Shown here piece after piece: positions 1 to 10,067 of a DNA stretch of 18,832 bases; the stretch's first letter is position 1, and each line of letters opens with the position of its first letter. The notes beneath the pieces were generated by a model that ran no database searches, had not been told where the DNA came from, and saw only the letters and a list, made by a program, of their open reading frames with translations. This DNA comes from Lojkania enalia (taxonomy: Eukaryota > Ascomycota > Dothideomycetes > Pleosporales). The translations under genes were made by a program, and so were the position numbers. The stretch covers positions 1 through 18,832 of the forward strand of contig ML986780.1 of the NCBI GenBank assembly GCA_010094045.1, in the 5' to 3' direction.

Positions 1-548
1 ATTAGAGAAGTAGTTTAAAATAGAAAAAAGAAGTTATAGAGGTAGTTAAGTAGAGTTAAAAATAGGGTAAAGTTAGAGAAGTAGTAGAATATAGAAAAAA
101 GAAGTTGTAGAGGTAGTTAATTAGGGTTAAAAATAGGGTAAAGTTAGAGAAGTAGTTTAAAGTAGAAAAAAGAAGTACTAGAAGTAGTTAAATAGAGTAA
201 AAAATAGGATAAGGTTAGAGAATAGATGTAGAATAGAAAAAAGAAGGAGTAGAGGTAGTTAAGTAGGGTTAAAAATAGGATAAGATTAGAGAAGTAGTTT
301 AAAATAGAAAAAAGAACAGCTAGAAGCAGTTAAGTAGAGTTAAAAATAGGATAAGATTAGAAAACGCGTCTAGAATAGAAAAAAGAAATACTAGAAGCAG
401 TTAAGTAGGGTTAAAAATAGGGTAAAGTTAGAGAACGCGTCTAAAATAGAAAAAAGAACAGCTAGAGGCAGTTAAGCAGGGTTAAAAATAGGTAAGGTTA
501 GGGAACCCGTCCGGAGTAGAAAAAAGAACCGCCGGAGGCAGTTAGAGA
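1..548. repeat. 71-bp tandem repeat array, eight copies
   Basis: Copies begin at 2, 73, 144, 215, 286, 357, 428 and 498, with a period of 71 bp (70 for the last step). Each has TTAGAGAA, then a variable 10 bp, then TAGAAAAAAGAA, a GAGGYAGTTA block and GGGTTAAAAATAGGG. The rightmost copy keeps CCCGTCCGGA and CCGCCGGAGGCAG. Copies further left replace these with T and A. There is no gene in this stretch. A subtelomeric satellite is the likeliest identity, by inference. Confidence 0.9.
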
Positions 549-590
549 GGGTGAGGGTAAGGGTAAGGATAAGGGTAAGGATTAGGGTTC
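549..590 (+). repeat. Degenerate telomere-like hexamer tract
   Basis: Seven successive hexamers read GGGTGA, GGGTAA, GGGTAA, GGATAA, GGGTAA, GGATTA and GGGTTC. They resemble but do not equal the common fungal telomere repeat TTAGGG; two look like G>A mutants. The last overlaps the first bases of unit U0, so the cassette array abuts the tract directly. It is either an interstitial telomere remnant or a G-rich satellite edge. Confidence 0.6.
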
Positions 591-704
591 CTTTAGTATA
601 TAATATAGAGTATGTGGATTAGTCCGCATTCTCCAGTATACTTAGCGTAGTATTAGGCATGGATTGCTTGGTAAGCACAAAACGACTGGAAGGAGTAGAG
701 GTGC

Positions 705-833
705 TATATAAGTGAGAGCGGACGAGTACTAAAGAGAAGCGAGGGAGTATAGTGGATGCTATAGGGACCCAGGATAGGGTATATCTAACCGGGGAGGGAG
801 TATCTGGAAGATAGGCTATATAGTGTAGCCTAT
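705..833 (+). promoter_or_regulatory. U0 TATA-like site and leader hairpin
   Basis: TATATAAG lies at 705-712. The imperfect inverted repeat ATAGGCTATA-TAG-TGTAGCCTAT lies at 811-833, ten pairs with one T.G mismatch and a three-base loop. The upstream AAGCACAAAACGACTGGAAGGA block (about 676-693) is shared with U1-U3. A promoter and 5' leader are inferred from position and conservation. Confidence 0.5.
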
Positions 834-1243
834 TATGCCTGGAGGGGTAAGCGCTAGGAGCTTAGTACTTAGTATATCTAGTAGAACGCGTTTTATTCTT
901 ATTTTTTTATTTTTGTTGCTAGTTATAACTTTTAGAGTCCGTCTATGATTTTCCTGTTATACCAGGAAGCATCTCTTATTATTTTGCTGATACTCTATTA
1001 TAATAATAGGGGGGGTTGGATTCCCCCTCGGTAATTTACTGCTGGTAGAGCTGTAGTTAATAGTTCTAGAAGAGGTCTTGGGTATTTCCGAGGTAGTAGC
1101 CTTACGCCGTATCTTATATACCTAGAAGGACTTAGTAGATGCGAGTTTTTCTTAGTAGCTGAGGAGGTAGCCTATTAGAGTTCCCTTAGCTTTCTTTAAA
1201 GGGACAGATGCGGAGTTATAGTTTATTTATAATTACGTGGAAC

Positions 1244-1293
1244 GTGAGTTTTATAAAGTTTAGTACTATAGGTATAGTATTAATAGGAGGTAG
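1244..1293 (+). other. Spliceosomal intron in type A gene
   Basis: Donor GTGAGT, a TATTAAT branch-like site (CTAAC after C>T), acceptor TAG. It is 50 bp and phase 1. Exon 1 is in the frame of position 1039 and exon 2 in the frame of 1296; removing these bases joins the two conserved frames. The same place and phase hold an intron in types C, E and F. Confidence 0.65.
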
Positions 1294-1862
1294 AGCTGGT
1301 GTGAGAGAAGGTATTAGTAATATATAGTATGGCCCGGGAGGGCGCGTATTGGTAGTTAACTTGTAAAAGTAACTGTTTACCTACTAGGTGTAGTTTTTTA
1401 GATTATAGTATATATAGGCCTAATAAGTATAGTAGATTGTTTTTACCTTAGTTGTATCTGGTAGTAAAGATACATAGTTATATAGATTGTAGAGGTATAT
1501 AGTATAATTATATATTTATTACGCGGCTTAGTATTTTTATATAGATATAGTAGGTATAGGAGTTAATACTGCGGGTTAGGGAGTTAATATAGAAGGTGTA
1601 TAATAATGATATATATTTTTGCTAGGAAGCGAGGAGGGTAATATAAGGATTGTCTAGTAGTAATAGTAGATAGATAGTAAGTTATTATGGATTTGAGTAT
1701 GCGTATCCGTGGGGTGAGGATAACTAGTAGACTAGAATTACGGATGCTATAGGAGAGATTATAGACTGGGATAATTGTAAGCGGCCGTAGTTAGCTTATT
1801 AGAGAAGGTTGATATTATAGTATATTATTAGTATACAGGTTGTTATTATATTATAGATTTCC

Positions 1863-1995
1863 CTTAAAAATCTCGGAAGACTATATTAGAGAAGAAAAGG
1901 AATTCTCGGGAGGCTGTATATTAGAATTTTCTTAAAATTCTTAGGAGACTATGTAATTCCCTTAAAAAGAAAAGAGTTCTCGGGAGACTATATAA
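1863..1995 (+). repeat. 3' short-repeat array of U0
   Basis: Four copies of a block like AATTCTCGGGAGACTGTAT, at about 1868, 1910, 1944 and 1973, separated by A-rich spacers and CCCTTAAAAAG. Two copies are in the gene frame as KNLGRLY and GILGRLY. The other two are in frame as KFLGDY and EFSGDY, because they are read one phase over. Confidence 0.75.
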
Positions 1996-2038
1996 CACAG
2001 GAAAGTGGCTGAAAGAGAGAGGAATTTTAGTTAGGTAA

Positions 2039-2141
2039 GCGAGGGGAGCGAGCGGCGGGGTAGGATAGGGTGGATAGCCGCCAGAGGGGGCTTAGCAGTA
2101 ATCTAGTCTTAGCATACTAAACGCGCGGCAGTACCTTATAA
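2039..2141. repeat. GC-richer linker between U0 and U1
   Basis: This 103-bp segment holds GAGGGGAGCGAGCGG, GGATAGCCGCC and ACGCGCGGCAG. It differs at only three positions that I can see from the linker at 17558-17660 between U10 and U11, over 15 kb away. It is much less A+T-shifted than its surroundings. Confidence 0.85.
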
Positions 2142-2323
2142 TTCCTTTAATATATAATATAGAGGATGTAGATTAGTATGCAGCTAACAGTATACTCTAT
2201 ATAGTAAAGAGTATGTCTTGCTTTATAAGCACAAAACGACTGGAAGGAGTAGAGGTGCTAAGTAAGCTCAGCAGAGTGGTGCGTAAGTAAGCACGGAGCG
2301 GCCTATTATAGGGCGGCGTGATT

Positions 2324-2372
2324 TATATAAGTAGGTAGCGAGTTATAGAGATATAGGCTATATAGTATAGCC
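2324..2372 (+). promoter_or_regulatory. U1 TATA-like site and leader hairpin
   Basis: TATATAAG at 2324-2331, and hairpin arms GGCTATA 2356-2362 and TATAGCC 2366-2372 with loop TAG. Unlike in U0, the site and hairpin are only about 25 bp apart. Confidence 0.5.
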
Positions 2373-2492
2373 CTTTAGATCCCGGAGGGTTAGGTAGCGT
2401 TAGTCTATGCTTTATGGGCTTATATATAGGTTGTGTCTACAACCCTGTTTTATAATCTTTCAAAGTTAGAAAGATCTTTTTAGCTGGTTAAG

Positions 2493-3635
2493 ATGGCAGG
2501 TTATTATTTCTAGTATTAGTAGCGGAAGGCTGGTCGTAGGTTTATTAAAAAGGGATCTTTGTATAGTAAGCGGAAGCGGTTTTCTTCGTACGGGAAGGTA
2601 AATAGATATAGTAGTTACTGTGGTGGTTGTAGTATAAGGGTATCTTCTAAACTTGCGAAGGTGAAGAAGGAAGTTAGAGATTTAAAGGCTAGGGAGAAGT
2701 AGCGGGTATTACTATATAGATTCCCGGGGAGTTTAGGGTTCTAGTTGTATAAGTCTAATAGTAGTTATCGGTTTTTTACTATACTAGTATTAGTATCTAT
2801 TCCGGTTTAGCGCGGTATTAGGTTTCCGCTGAATAACTTATTTCGGAAGAAAAAGTTAGGTGTTTTAAATAGAGTAAGGATTAGGTTTAACTTAAATTTT
2901 TTAGAGACTATTATAGTTTCTACGATTTATTATACTATTAAATTATCAAGTTCGTTTCTAGGGATTATAAGGAATAATTTAGACGGGATTCCGTCGGTAT
3001 TTTAGATAGGGATAAAGGTAGAGGATCTTAGAGATGATAGAGGGAAGATTCGGATAATGAGTATTTACGAGACTAGTTTCTTAGATAGGAAGGAAAGTCT
3101 ATTTAAGGTGTGAGAGTAGGAGATTAAGGATAGTTTAAAGAAGGTTTCTCTTTTAGATAGGTTAGATAGATTGGGTATATATGGGGCGCGTATAAGGGAG
3201 AAGGGTGGACCTTTAGGAAAGGTGGAGTGGAAGTTAAGCGATGGTACGAGAAGTAATAGGAGGATGGTAAATCAGGTTTGCGAGTATATGGGGGGTGGTA
3301 TTAGTTAAAAGGGAGGGGAAAAGCTTTCTTTTAAGGCAGTTTCGATATATTAGAAGTTGGATAAGTCTTTAGAGTGGGTTAAAGAGGATTCTGGGGAGTT
3401 TAAGTGTGAGGATCTAATACAGGTTGTAGTAGAGGTAAGGCCGTTAGCAGGAGATTTAGATTTTATAGTAGATACTAGTATTATAGTTACGGTATCGAAT
3501 GTAATATATAATTTATATATTAGTTAGATTAGTTTTAGTAGTTTTAGAATAGGTAGATAGACTATAGAAGATATGTTTTTTTAGTTTTTAAAGAAATTTA
3601 TTATCAATAAGAAAAGTCTTAGAAGACTATATTAG
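2493..3635 (+). pseudogene. Type B gene copy 1, decayed; basic N-terminus
   Basis: One frame runs from ATG 2493 to TAG 3633 (about 380 codons) with 14 internal stops: twelve TAG, one TGA and one TAA. The TGA is CGA in the other two copies, and one TAG is TGG in copy 2, so the stops are mutations and not a changed code. The first 75 residues are rich in Arg, Lys, Ser and Tyr (RKAGRR, IKKG, SKRKR), followed by a charged helix-like KVKKEV segment. The middle has beta-like and Leu-rich stretches. The end reads KKSLRRLY. I recognise no family. The basic arm suggests nucleic-acid binding, as in DNA-packaging or capsid-type proteins, but that is only a compositional resemblance. Confidence 0.65.
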
Positions 3636-3886
3636 GTAAGTGAGGGGAGCGAGCGGGGTTAGGTAAGTATTAGGAGAGTAATCCACTCTTAGCATATAAT
3701 ATGATTCCTTTAGTATATAATGTAGAGGATGTAGATTAGTACGCAGCTAACAGCATGCTCTATATAGTAAAGAGCATGTCTTGCTTTGTAAGTATAAAAC
3801 GACTGGAAGGAGTAGAGGTACTAAGTAAGCCTAGCAGAGTAGTGCGTGAGTAAGTATAGAGTAGCCTATTATAGGGCGGCGTGATT

Positions 3887-3935
3887 TATATAAGTAGGTG
3901 GCGAGTTATAGAGATATAGGCTATATAGTATAGCT
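3887..3935 (+). promoter_or_regulatory. U2 TATA-like site and leader hairpin
   Basis: TATATAAG 3887-3894. Hairpin arms GGCTATA 3919-3925 and TATAGCT 3929-3935; the last pair is weakened by C>T relative to U1. Confidence 0.45.
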
Positions 3936-4055
3936 CTTTAGATCCCGGAGGGTTAGGTAGCGTTAGTCTATACTTTATAGGCTTATATATAGGTTGTATC
4001 TACAACCCTATTTTATAATCTTTTGAAGTTAGAAAGATTTTTTTAGCTGGTTAAA

Positions 4056-5198
4056 ATAGTAGGTTATTATTTCTAGTATTAGCAGTAGAAGGCTGGTCGT
4101 AGGTTTATTAAGAAGGGATCTTTATATAGTAAGCGGAAGCGGTTTTCTTCGTACGGGAAGGTAAATAGATATAGTAGTTACTGTGGTAGTTGTAGTATAA
4201 GGGTGTCTTCTAAACTTATAAAGGTAAAGAAGGAAGTTAGGGATTTAAAAGCTAGGAAGAAGTAGCGGGTATTACTACGTGGATTCCTAGGGAGTTTAGA
4301 GTTCTGGTCGTATAAGTCTGATAGTAGTTATTAGTTTTTTACTGTACTAGTATTAGTATCTATTCTAGTTCAGCGCGGTGCTGGGTTTCCGCTAAATAAC
4401 TTATTTCGGAAGAAAAAGTTAGGTGTTTTAAATAGAGTAAGGATTAGATTTAACTTAAATTTTTTAGAGACTGTTATAGTTTCTGCGATTTATTATACTA
4501 TTAGATTGTTAAGTTCGTTTCTAAGGATTGTAAGGAATAATTCGGACGGGATTCCGTCGGTATTTTAGATAGGGATAAAGGTAGAAGATCCTAGAGATAA
4601 TAGAGGGAAGATTCGGATGATAAGTATTTACGAGACTAGTTTCTTAGATAGGAAGGAAAGTCTGTTTAAGGTGCGAGAGTAGGAGATTAAGGATAGTTTA
4701 AAGAAGGTTCCTCTTTTAGATAGGTTGGATAGATTAGGTATATATAGGGCGCGTATAAGGGAGAAGGGTGGACCTTTAGGAAAGGTGGAGTAGAAGTTAA
4801 GCGATAGTACGAGAAATAATAGAAGGATGGTAAATCAGGTTTGCGAGTATATGGGGGGTGGTATTAATTAAGAGGGAGGGGAAAAGCTTTCTTCTAAGGC
4901 AGTTTCGATATATTAGAAGTTAGATAAGTCTTTAGAGTAGGTTAAGGAGAATTCTAAGAAGCTTAGATGTAAGGATCTAATGCAGGTTGTAGTAGAGGTA
5001 AGGCCGTTAGCAGGAGATTTGGATTCTATAGTAGATACTAATATTATAACTATAGTATCGAATGTAATATATAATTTATATATTAGTTAGATTGGTTTTA
5101 GTAGTTTTAGAATAGGTAGATAGACTATAGAAGATATATTTTTTTGGTTTTTAAAGAAATTTATTATCGATAAGAAAAGTCTTGGAAGACTGTGTTAG
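4056..5198 (+). pseudogene. Type B gene copy 2, start codon lost
   Basis: Same frame and length as the copies at 2493 and 5619. The start is ATA (4056-4058) where the other two have ATG, a G>A change. TAG at 5196-5198 closes the frame after KKSLGRL. It keeps TGG where copies 1 and 3 have TAG near the C-terminus, and CGA where copy 1 has TGA. The frame is broken by several TAG and one TAA. Confidence 0.65.
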
Positions 5199-5449
5199 GT
5201 AAGCGAGGGGAGTGAGCGGGGTTAGGTAAGCGTTAGGAGAGTGATCTACTTTTAGCATATAATATAATTCCTTTAGTATATAATATAGAGGATGTGGATT
5301 AGTACGCAGCTAACAGTATACTCCGCGTAGCGAAGAGCATGTCTTACTTTGTAAGTATAAAACGACTGGAAGGAGTAGAGGTGCTAAGTAAGCTTAGTAG
5401 AGTAGTACGTAAGTAAGCACAGAGCAGCCTATTATAGAGCGGCGTGATT

Positions 5450-5498
5450 TATATAAGTAGGTGGCAAGTTATAGAGATATAGGCTATATAGTATAGCC
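5450..5498 (+). promoter_or_regulatory. U3 TATA-like site and leader hairpin
   Basis: TATATAAG 5450-5457. Hairpin arms GGCTATA 5482-5488 and TATAGCC 5492-5498, loop TAG. Confidence 0.5.
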
Positions 5499-5618
5499 CT
5501 TTAGATCCTGGAGGGTTAGGTAGCGTTAGTCTATGCTTTATAGGCTTATATATAGGTTGTGTCTACAACCCTATTTTATAATCTTTTAAAGTTAGAAAGA
5601 TTTTTTTAGCTAGTTAAG

Positions 5619-6761
5619 ATGGCAGGTTATTATTTCTAGTATTAACAGCGGAAGGCTGGTCGTAGGTTTATTAAGAAGGGATCTTTATATAGTAAGTAGA
5701 AGCGGTTTTCTTCGTACAGGAAGGTAAATAGATATAGTAGTTACCGTAGTAGTTATAGTATAAGGGTATCTTCTAAACTCGCGAAGGTGAAGAAGGAAGT
5801 TAAAGATTTAAAGACTAGGGAGAAGTAGCAGGTATTATTATATAAATTCCCGGGGAGTTTAGGGTTCTAGTTATATAGGTCTAATAGTAGTTATTAGTTT
5901 TTTACTGTGCTAGTATTAGTATCTATTCCGGTTTAACGCGGTGCTGGGTTTCTACTAAATAACTTATTTTAGAAGAAAAAGTTAGGTATTTTAAATAGAG
6001 TAAGGATTAGGTTTAATTTAAATTTTTTAGAGACTGTTATAGTTTCTACAATTTATTATACTATTAGATTATCGAGTTTATTTCTAAGGATTGTAAGAAA
6101 TAATTTAGACGGAATTCCGTCGGTATTTTAGATAGGGATGAAGGTAGAGGATTCTAGAGATAATAGAGGGAAGATTCGGATGATGAATATTTACGAGACT
6201 AGTTTCTTAGATAGAAAGGAAAGTCCGTTTAAGGTGCGAGAGTAGGAGATTAAGGATAGTTTAAAGAAGGTTCCTCTTTTAAATAGGTTAGATAGATTGG
6301 GTATATATAGGGCGCGTATAAAGGAGAAGGGTGGACCTTTAGGAAAGGTAGAGTGGAAGTTAAGCGATGGTACGAGAAGTAATAGGAGGATGGTAAATCA
6401 GGTTTACGAGTATGTAGGGGGTAGTATTAATTAAGAGGGAGGGGAAAAGCTTTCTTCTAAGGCAGTTTTAATGTATTAGAAGTTGGATAAGTCTTTAGAG
6501 TAGGTTAAGGAGGATTCTAGGGAGCTTAGGTGTGAGGATCTAATACAGGTTATAGTGGAGGTAAGGCCGTTAGCAGGAGATTTGGATTCTATAATAGATG
6601 CTAGTATTATAGCTGCGGTGTCAAATATAATATATAATTTATATATTAGTTAGATTGGTTTTAGTAGTTTTAGAATAGGTAGATAGACTATAGAGGATAT
6701 ATTTTTTTAGTTTTTAAAGAAATTTATTATCGATAAGAAAAGTCTTAGAAGACTGTGTTAG
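5619..6761 (+). pseudogene. Type B gene copy 3, decayed
   Basis: ATG 5619 to TAG 6759-6761, colinear with the other copies. It shows more loss of CG and TG than copy 1 in places: AGCGG is AGTAG at about 5696-5700, and GGTTTAGCG is GGTTTAACG. Because each copy preserves different ancestral bases, the three together date the damage to after the triplication, at least in part. Confidence 0.65.
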
Positions 6762-6948
6762 GTAAGCGAGGGGAGCGAGCGGGGTTAGGTAAGTATTAGG
6801 AGAGTAATCTACTCTTAGCATATAATATGATTCCTTTAGTATACAATGTAGAGGATATAGATTAGTCTATATCTAATAGTATATACTGCAGATTATATAG
6901 CATGCTTTACTTTATAAGCCTAGAGGGCCGGGACAGCTCGGAATAGGT

Positions 6949-7076
6949 TATATAAGCAACAGCGAGCGACGGGCGGAGAGAAGGAGTAAGTATAGCCGGA
7001 GGCTTAGGGGCCCCGGGTTTAGGGGCTGATCGAATAGCGACGAGTGATAGAATATAGGCTAGATAGTATAGCCTAT
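6949..7076 (+). promoter_or_regulatory. U4 TATA-like site and leader hairpin
   Basis: TATATAAG 6949-6956. Inverted repeat ATAGGCTA...TAGCCTAT at 7054-7076, eight pairs around GATAGTA. A GGGGCCCCGGG stretch between them is shared only with U5. Confidence 0.5.
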
Positions 7077-7272
7077 TATGCCCGGATGGGTTAGTAGATA
7101 GTCTTAGTACTAATATAGTCCGGGAGGACGGTATATAGAGTATTTTTACTATTTATAACCTTTACGGTCCTTCTATAATTTTCCCTACGGTGATGGGAGG
7201 GAAATATCCTTTATTTCCTTTGTTTTTTTCTTCTTAATATTTCCTATAACGATAGTAATAGAGGAGAAATTC

Positions 7273-8161
7273 TCCTCCTTTAGAGAGTTGCCTGTAGAGT
7301 TATAGTTAGGTGTTCTAGAAGAGGTGCAGACTTTTAGTAACTTAATAGCTTTATGTGGTATATTATATAGCTGGAAGGATTTTGTAGATAGCAATTTCTT
7401 GGTGTAGTTGAGGAGGTAACCCGTTAGTGTTCCTTTAGCTGTCTTTAATAGTACAGCGGGGGAGCTGTTCTTCTTTAGCAATTACGTGGAGTATAAGTAC
7501 TAGAGAGGCTGTATTAAGTTAGGTTAACTCTAAGTCTATATAGAGTTGGTAGAAAATAAGGTTTTAGTTATGTATAATATTTCCCTAGAGGGTATATCTT
7601 AGTATATCACGCGGGAGAGTAGAATACTTCTTAAGAGATGTAGCTAGGAGGACTGTACGGTATATAGTTGGAATAATAGTGTTGAAGTTTTGCCTAGTAG
7701 GTATATAGTAGTAAAGGTAAGAGGCTGTACGCGGTGTAAAGATGTATAGTATAATACTGTGTTTTTTACACGGCTGAGTATATATTAGTAGAATTAGTAG
7801 ATAGAAGAGTTGTAGCCGTAGGTTAATTAGCTAATATAAGAGGGTTACAGTAATAATAATAATTAGTATTATTATAGAGAGGTAAGGAAGGTTATAGAGT
7901 GTGTATGCTATAGGGAGTGATGGATATTAGGGAGTGTATCCGGAGGGTGAGAGTTAGTAGTAGATAGGTATCACGGATGCAGTAGTTGAGGTGTTACTGT
8001 ATTAAGGAGAGTTGGTAGACTAGAAAATTAGGTAAGATAAGATAATATAAGGGAAGAAAATATATTAACTAATTAATAAATAGATTAATCAATTCTTAGA
8101 AGGCTGTTAGAGAAGAAAAGAAATTCTTGGGAGACTGTATAATTCCCTTAAAAAGGCTTAG
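7273..8161 (+). pseudogene. Family-1 gene, type C copy 1, decayed
   Basis: Exon 1 has RELPVEL at 7282-7302, followed by a stop and LGVLEEV, and later VPLAVF and YVEYKY. The 51-bp intron at 7493-7543 has lost its donor (ATAAGT instead of GTAAGT). Exon 2 carries SRYIVVKV, a CTRC pair and a QYN-type Gln-rich region, mostly as TAG. The motif GITDAVVEVL (7967-7996) lies in a different frame from the preceding exon 2 frame; U5 has the same offset. The frame with the motif continues into KEILGRLYNSLKK and stops at TAG 8159-8161. The F-box-like start is suggestive only. Confidence 0.55.
7493..7543 (+). other. Intron of type C copy 1, donor destroyed
   Basis: Equivalent to 9034-9084 in U5. The donor GT is AT here, a G>A change. 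A GGTTAACTC branch-like site and a TATATAG acceptor remain. Confidence 0.55.
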
Positions 8162-8272
8162 GAGACTGTATTATAATAAAGTACCTAAAACTCTCGGGAG
8201 ACTGTATTAATAAAGTCCCTAAGTTTCTTAGGAGGCTGTGTTATTCTCTTAAAAAGAAATTCTTAGGAGAGG
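8088..8272 (+). repeat. 3' short-repeat array of U4
   Basis: Six degenerate copies of TTCTTRGGAGACTGTAT at about 29-36 bp spacing, with CCCTTAAAAAG and AATAAAGTCCC spacers. Confidence 0.75.
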
Positions 8273-8489
8273 AATGCTAAATAAGCAGCGCGAGGGTGCG
8301 GCGGTACAGAGAGAGACTAGCTACGGGAGAGTATAGCTGAGCAGTAATCCAGTCTTAGCATACTATTATAATTCCTTTAGTATGTAATATAGAGGATATA
8401 GATTAGTTTATATCTAATAGTATATACTGTAGATTATACAGCACGCTTTACTTTATAAGCCTAGAGGGCCGGGACAGCTTAGAATAGGC

Positions 8490-8617
8490 TATATAAGCGA
8501 CAGCAAGCGACGGGTGGAGAGAAGAAGTAAGTATAGCCGGAGGCTTAGGGGCCCCGGGCTTGGGGGCTGATCGAGTAGCAACGAGTAATGGAATATAGGC
8601 TAGATAGTATGGCCTAT
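8490..8617 (+). promoter_or_regulatory. U5 TATA-like site and leader hairpin
   Basis: TATATAAG 8490-8497. The hairpin at 8595-8617 is as in U4 but with GGCCTAT for AGCCTAT, costing one pair. Confidence 0.45.
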
Positions 8618-8813
8618 TATACCCGGATAGGTTAGTAGATAGTCTTAGTGCTAACGTAGTCTAGGAGGACGGTATATAGAGTATTTTTACTGTTTATAAC
8701 CTTTACGGTCCTTCTATAATTTTCCCCACAGTAATAGGAGGGAAATATCCTTTGTTTCCTTTGTTTTTTTCCTCTTAATATTTCCTATAACGACAGTAAT
8801 AGAGGAGAAATTC

Positions 8814-9702
8814 TCCTCCTTTAAAGAGTTACTTATAGAGTTATAACTAGATGTTCTAGAAGAGGTGCAGACTTTTAGTAACTTAATAGCCTTACGTAGT
8901 ATATTATATAGCTGGAAGGATTTTATAGATAGCAATTTCTTAGTATAGTTAAGGAGGTAACCCGTTGATGTTCCTTTAGCTATCTTTAATAGTACAGCGG
9001 GGGAGCTGTCCTTCTTTAGCAATTACGTAGAGTGTAAGTACTAGAAAGGCTGTATTAAGTCGGGTTAACTCTAAGTCTATATAGAGTTGGTAGAAAATAG
9101 GGTTTTAGTTACGTGTAGTATTTCTCTAGAGGGTATATCTTAGTATATTACGCGGGAGAGTAGAATACTTCTTAAAAGATATAGCTAGGAGGACTGCGTA
9201 GTATATAGTTAGAATAATAGTATTAAAGTTTTGCCTAGTAGGTATATAGTAGTAAAGGTAAGAGGCTGTACGCGGTATAGAGATATACAGTATAATACTG
9301 TATTTTTTACACAGCTGAGTATATATTAGTAGAATTAGTAAATAGAAGAGTTGTAGCTGCGGGTTAGTTAGCTAATATAAGAGGGTTACAGTAATAATAA
9401 TAATTAGTATTGTTATAGAGAGGTAAGGAAGGTTATAGAGTATATATACTATAGGGAGTAATGGATATTGGGGAGTATATCCGGAGGGTGAGAGTTAGTA
9501 GTAGATAGGTATTACGGATGCAGTAGTTGAGGTGTTACTGTACTAAGGAGAGTTGGTAGACTAGGAGATTGGGTAAGGTAAGATAATATAAGGGAAGAAA
9601 ATATATTAACTAATTAATAAATAGATTAATCAATTCTTAGAAGGCTGTTAGAGAAGAAAAGAAATTCTTAAGAGACTGTATAATTCTCTTAAAAAGGCTT
9701 GG
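8814..9702 (+). pseudogene. Family-1 gene, type C copy 2, decayed
   Basis: Colinear with the copy 1541 bp upstream. The F-box-like start is damaged to KELLIEL here. The intron 9034-9084 keeps its GTAAGT donor. Exon 2 keeps CTR and the GITDAVVEVL motif (about 9508-9537), again in a frame offset from the preceding exon 2 frame. KEILRRLYNSLKK is then read in the motif frame. The frame offset shared with copy 1 predates the duplication or marks an unrecognised second intron. Confidence 0.55.
9034..9084 (+). other. Intron of type C copy 2
   Basis: Donor GTAAGT, branch-like GGTTAACTC, acceptor TATATAG, 51 bp, phase 1. Exon 2 resumes with AG TTG GTA GAA, matching AG CTG GTG in type A. Confidence 0.65.
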
Positions 9703-9813
9703 GAAACTGTATTATAATAAAGTACTTAAAACTCTCGGGAGACTATATTAATAAAGTTCCTAAGCTTCTTAGGAGGCTGTATTATTCTCTTAAAAAGAAA
9801 TTCTTAGGAGAGG
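9629..9813 (+). repeat. 3' short-repeat array of U5
   Basis: Same six-copy arrangement as in U4, with transitions only in the stretches compared. Confidence 0.75.
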
Positions 9814-10067
9814 AATACTAAATAAGTAGTATAAGGGTGCGGCAGTGCGGAGAGAGACTAGCTACAGGAGGGTATAGCTAAGCAGTGATCCAGTCTTAGT
9901 ATACTATTATAATTCCTTTAGTATATAATCTGGAGTATATAGAGTATTTCGCTATATACTACACGTATAATAGAGCGTAAAGTACGTATTACTCTATAAG
10001 TAGTAGAGGAACGAAGTTCTGTAGTAGCTGAGTAAGCTAGAGGGACTAGAAGGAACGCAAGGCTAGA

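Larger units (their letters stand above)
1021..2012 (+). pseudogene. Family-1 gene, type A, decayed (F-box-like start)
   Basis: Identity rests on alignment with types C, E and F in this window. Exon 1 (about 1027-1243) reads LLLVEL-stop-LIVLEEV, matching the (E/N)LPxEL...VLE start of the other types, which resembles the beginning of an F-box; that assignment is weak. A 50-bp intron (1244-1293) follows. Exon 2 reads in another frame and contains YLVVK, a Gln-rich stretch now full of TAG, and ITDAIGEIIDWD near 1740-1772. After that it enters the 3' repeats in frame (KNLGRLY at 1866-1886) and ends at TGA 2010-2012. The start codon is not identified. Many in-frame TAG codons make it a pseudogene. 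If the F-box call is right, the ancestor was a ubiquitin-ligase adaptor. Confidence 0.6.
588..2141 (+). repeat. Cassette unit U0 (type A), 1554 bp
   Basis: Starts with TTCCTTTAGTATATAATATAGAG, the block that opens every unit. It carries one family-1 pseudogene. It is the only type A copy in the window and the first unit next to the telomere-like tract. The unit start is a convention; the true boundary could lie anywhere in the shared flank. Confidence 0.85.
2142..3704 (+). repeat. Cassette unit U1 (type B), 1563 bp
   Basis: First of three adjacent type B units of exactly equal length (1563 bp spacing of the opening block). The stretches aligned across the three show substitutions only, without insertions or deletions. 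Confidence 0.92.
3705..5267 (+). repeat. Cassette unit U2 (type B), 1563 bp
   Basis: Second type B unit. Differences from U1 in the stretches I compared are transitions. Confidence 0.92.
5268..6830 (+). repeat. Cassette unit U3 (type B), 1563 bp
   Basis: Third type B unit. Its right boundary joins a type C unit through the same linker type as the U1/U2 and U2/U3 junctions (GCGAGGGGAGCGAGCGGGGTTAGGTAAG). Confidence 0.92.
6831..8371 (+). repeat. Cassette unit U4 (type C), 1541 bp
   Basis: First of two adjacent type C units with exactly 1541 bp between opening blocks. Confidence 0.92.
8372..9912 (+). repeat. Cassette unit U5 (type C), 1541 bp
   Basis: Second type C unit. Its right linker (GACTAGCTACAGGAGGGTATAGCTAAGCAG) matches that of U4. 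Confidence 0.92.

Noticed and set aside
1..548. CRISPR array
   Set aside because: The 71-bp units are full tandem repeats without distinct spacers, in a eukaryote-like context.
2493..6761. Recoded TAG (TAG = Gln) instead of pseudogenes
   Set aside because: TGA and TAA also interrupt the frame, other copies show CGA or TGG at some of these sites, and non-coding repeats mutate in the same way.
7185..7481. Minus-strand open frame of 98 codons, with a counterpart at 8714-9022
   Set aside because: Lies antisense to family-1 exon 1 in both type C copies. The + strand family frame matches three other types, so the minus frame is a shadow kept open by base composition.
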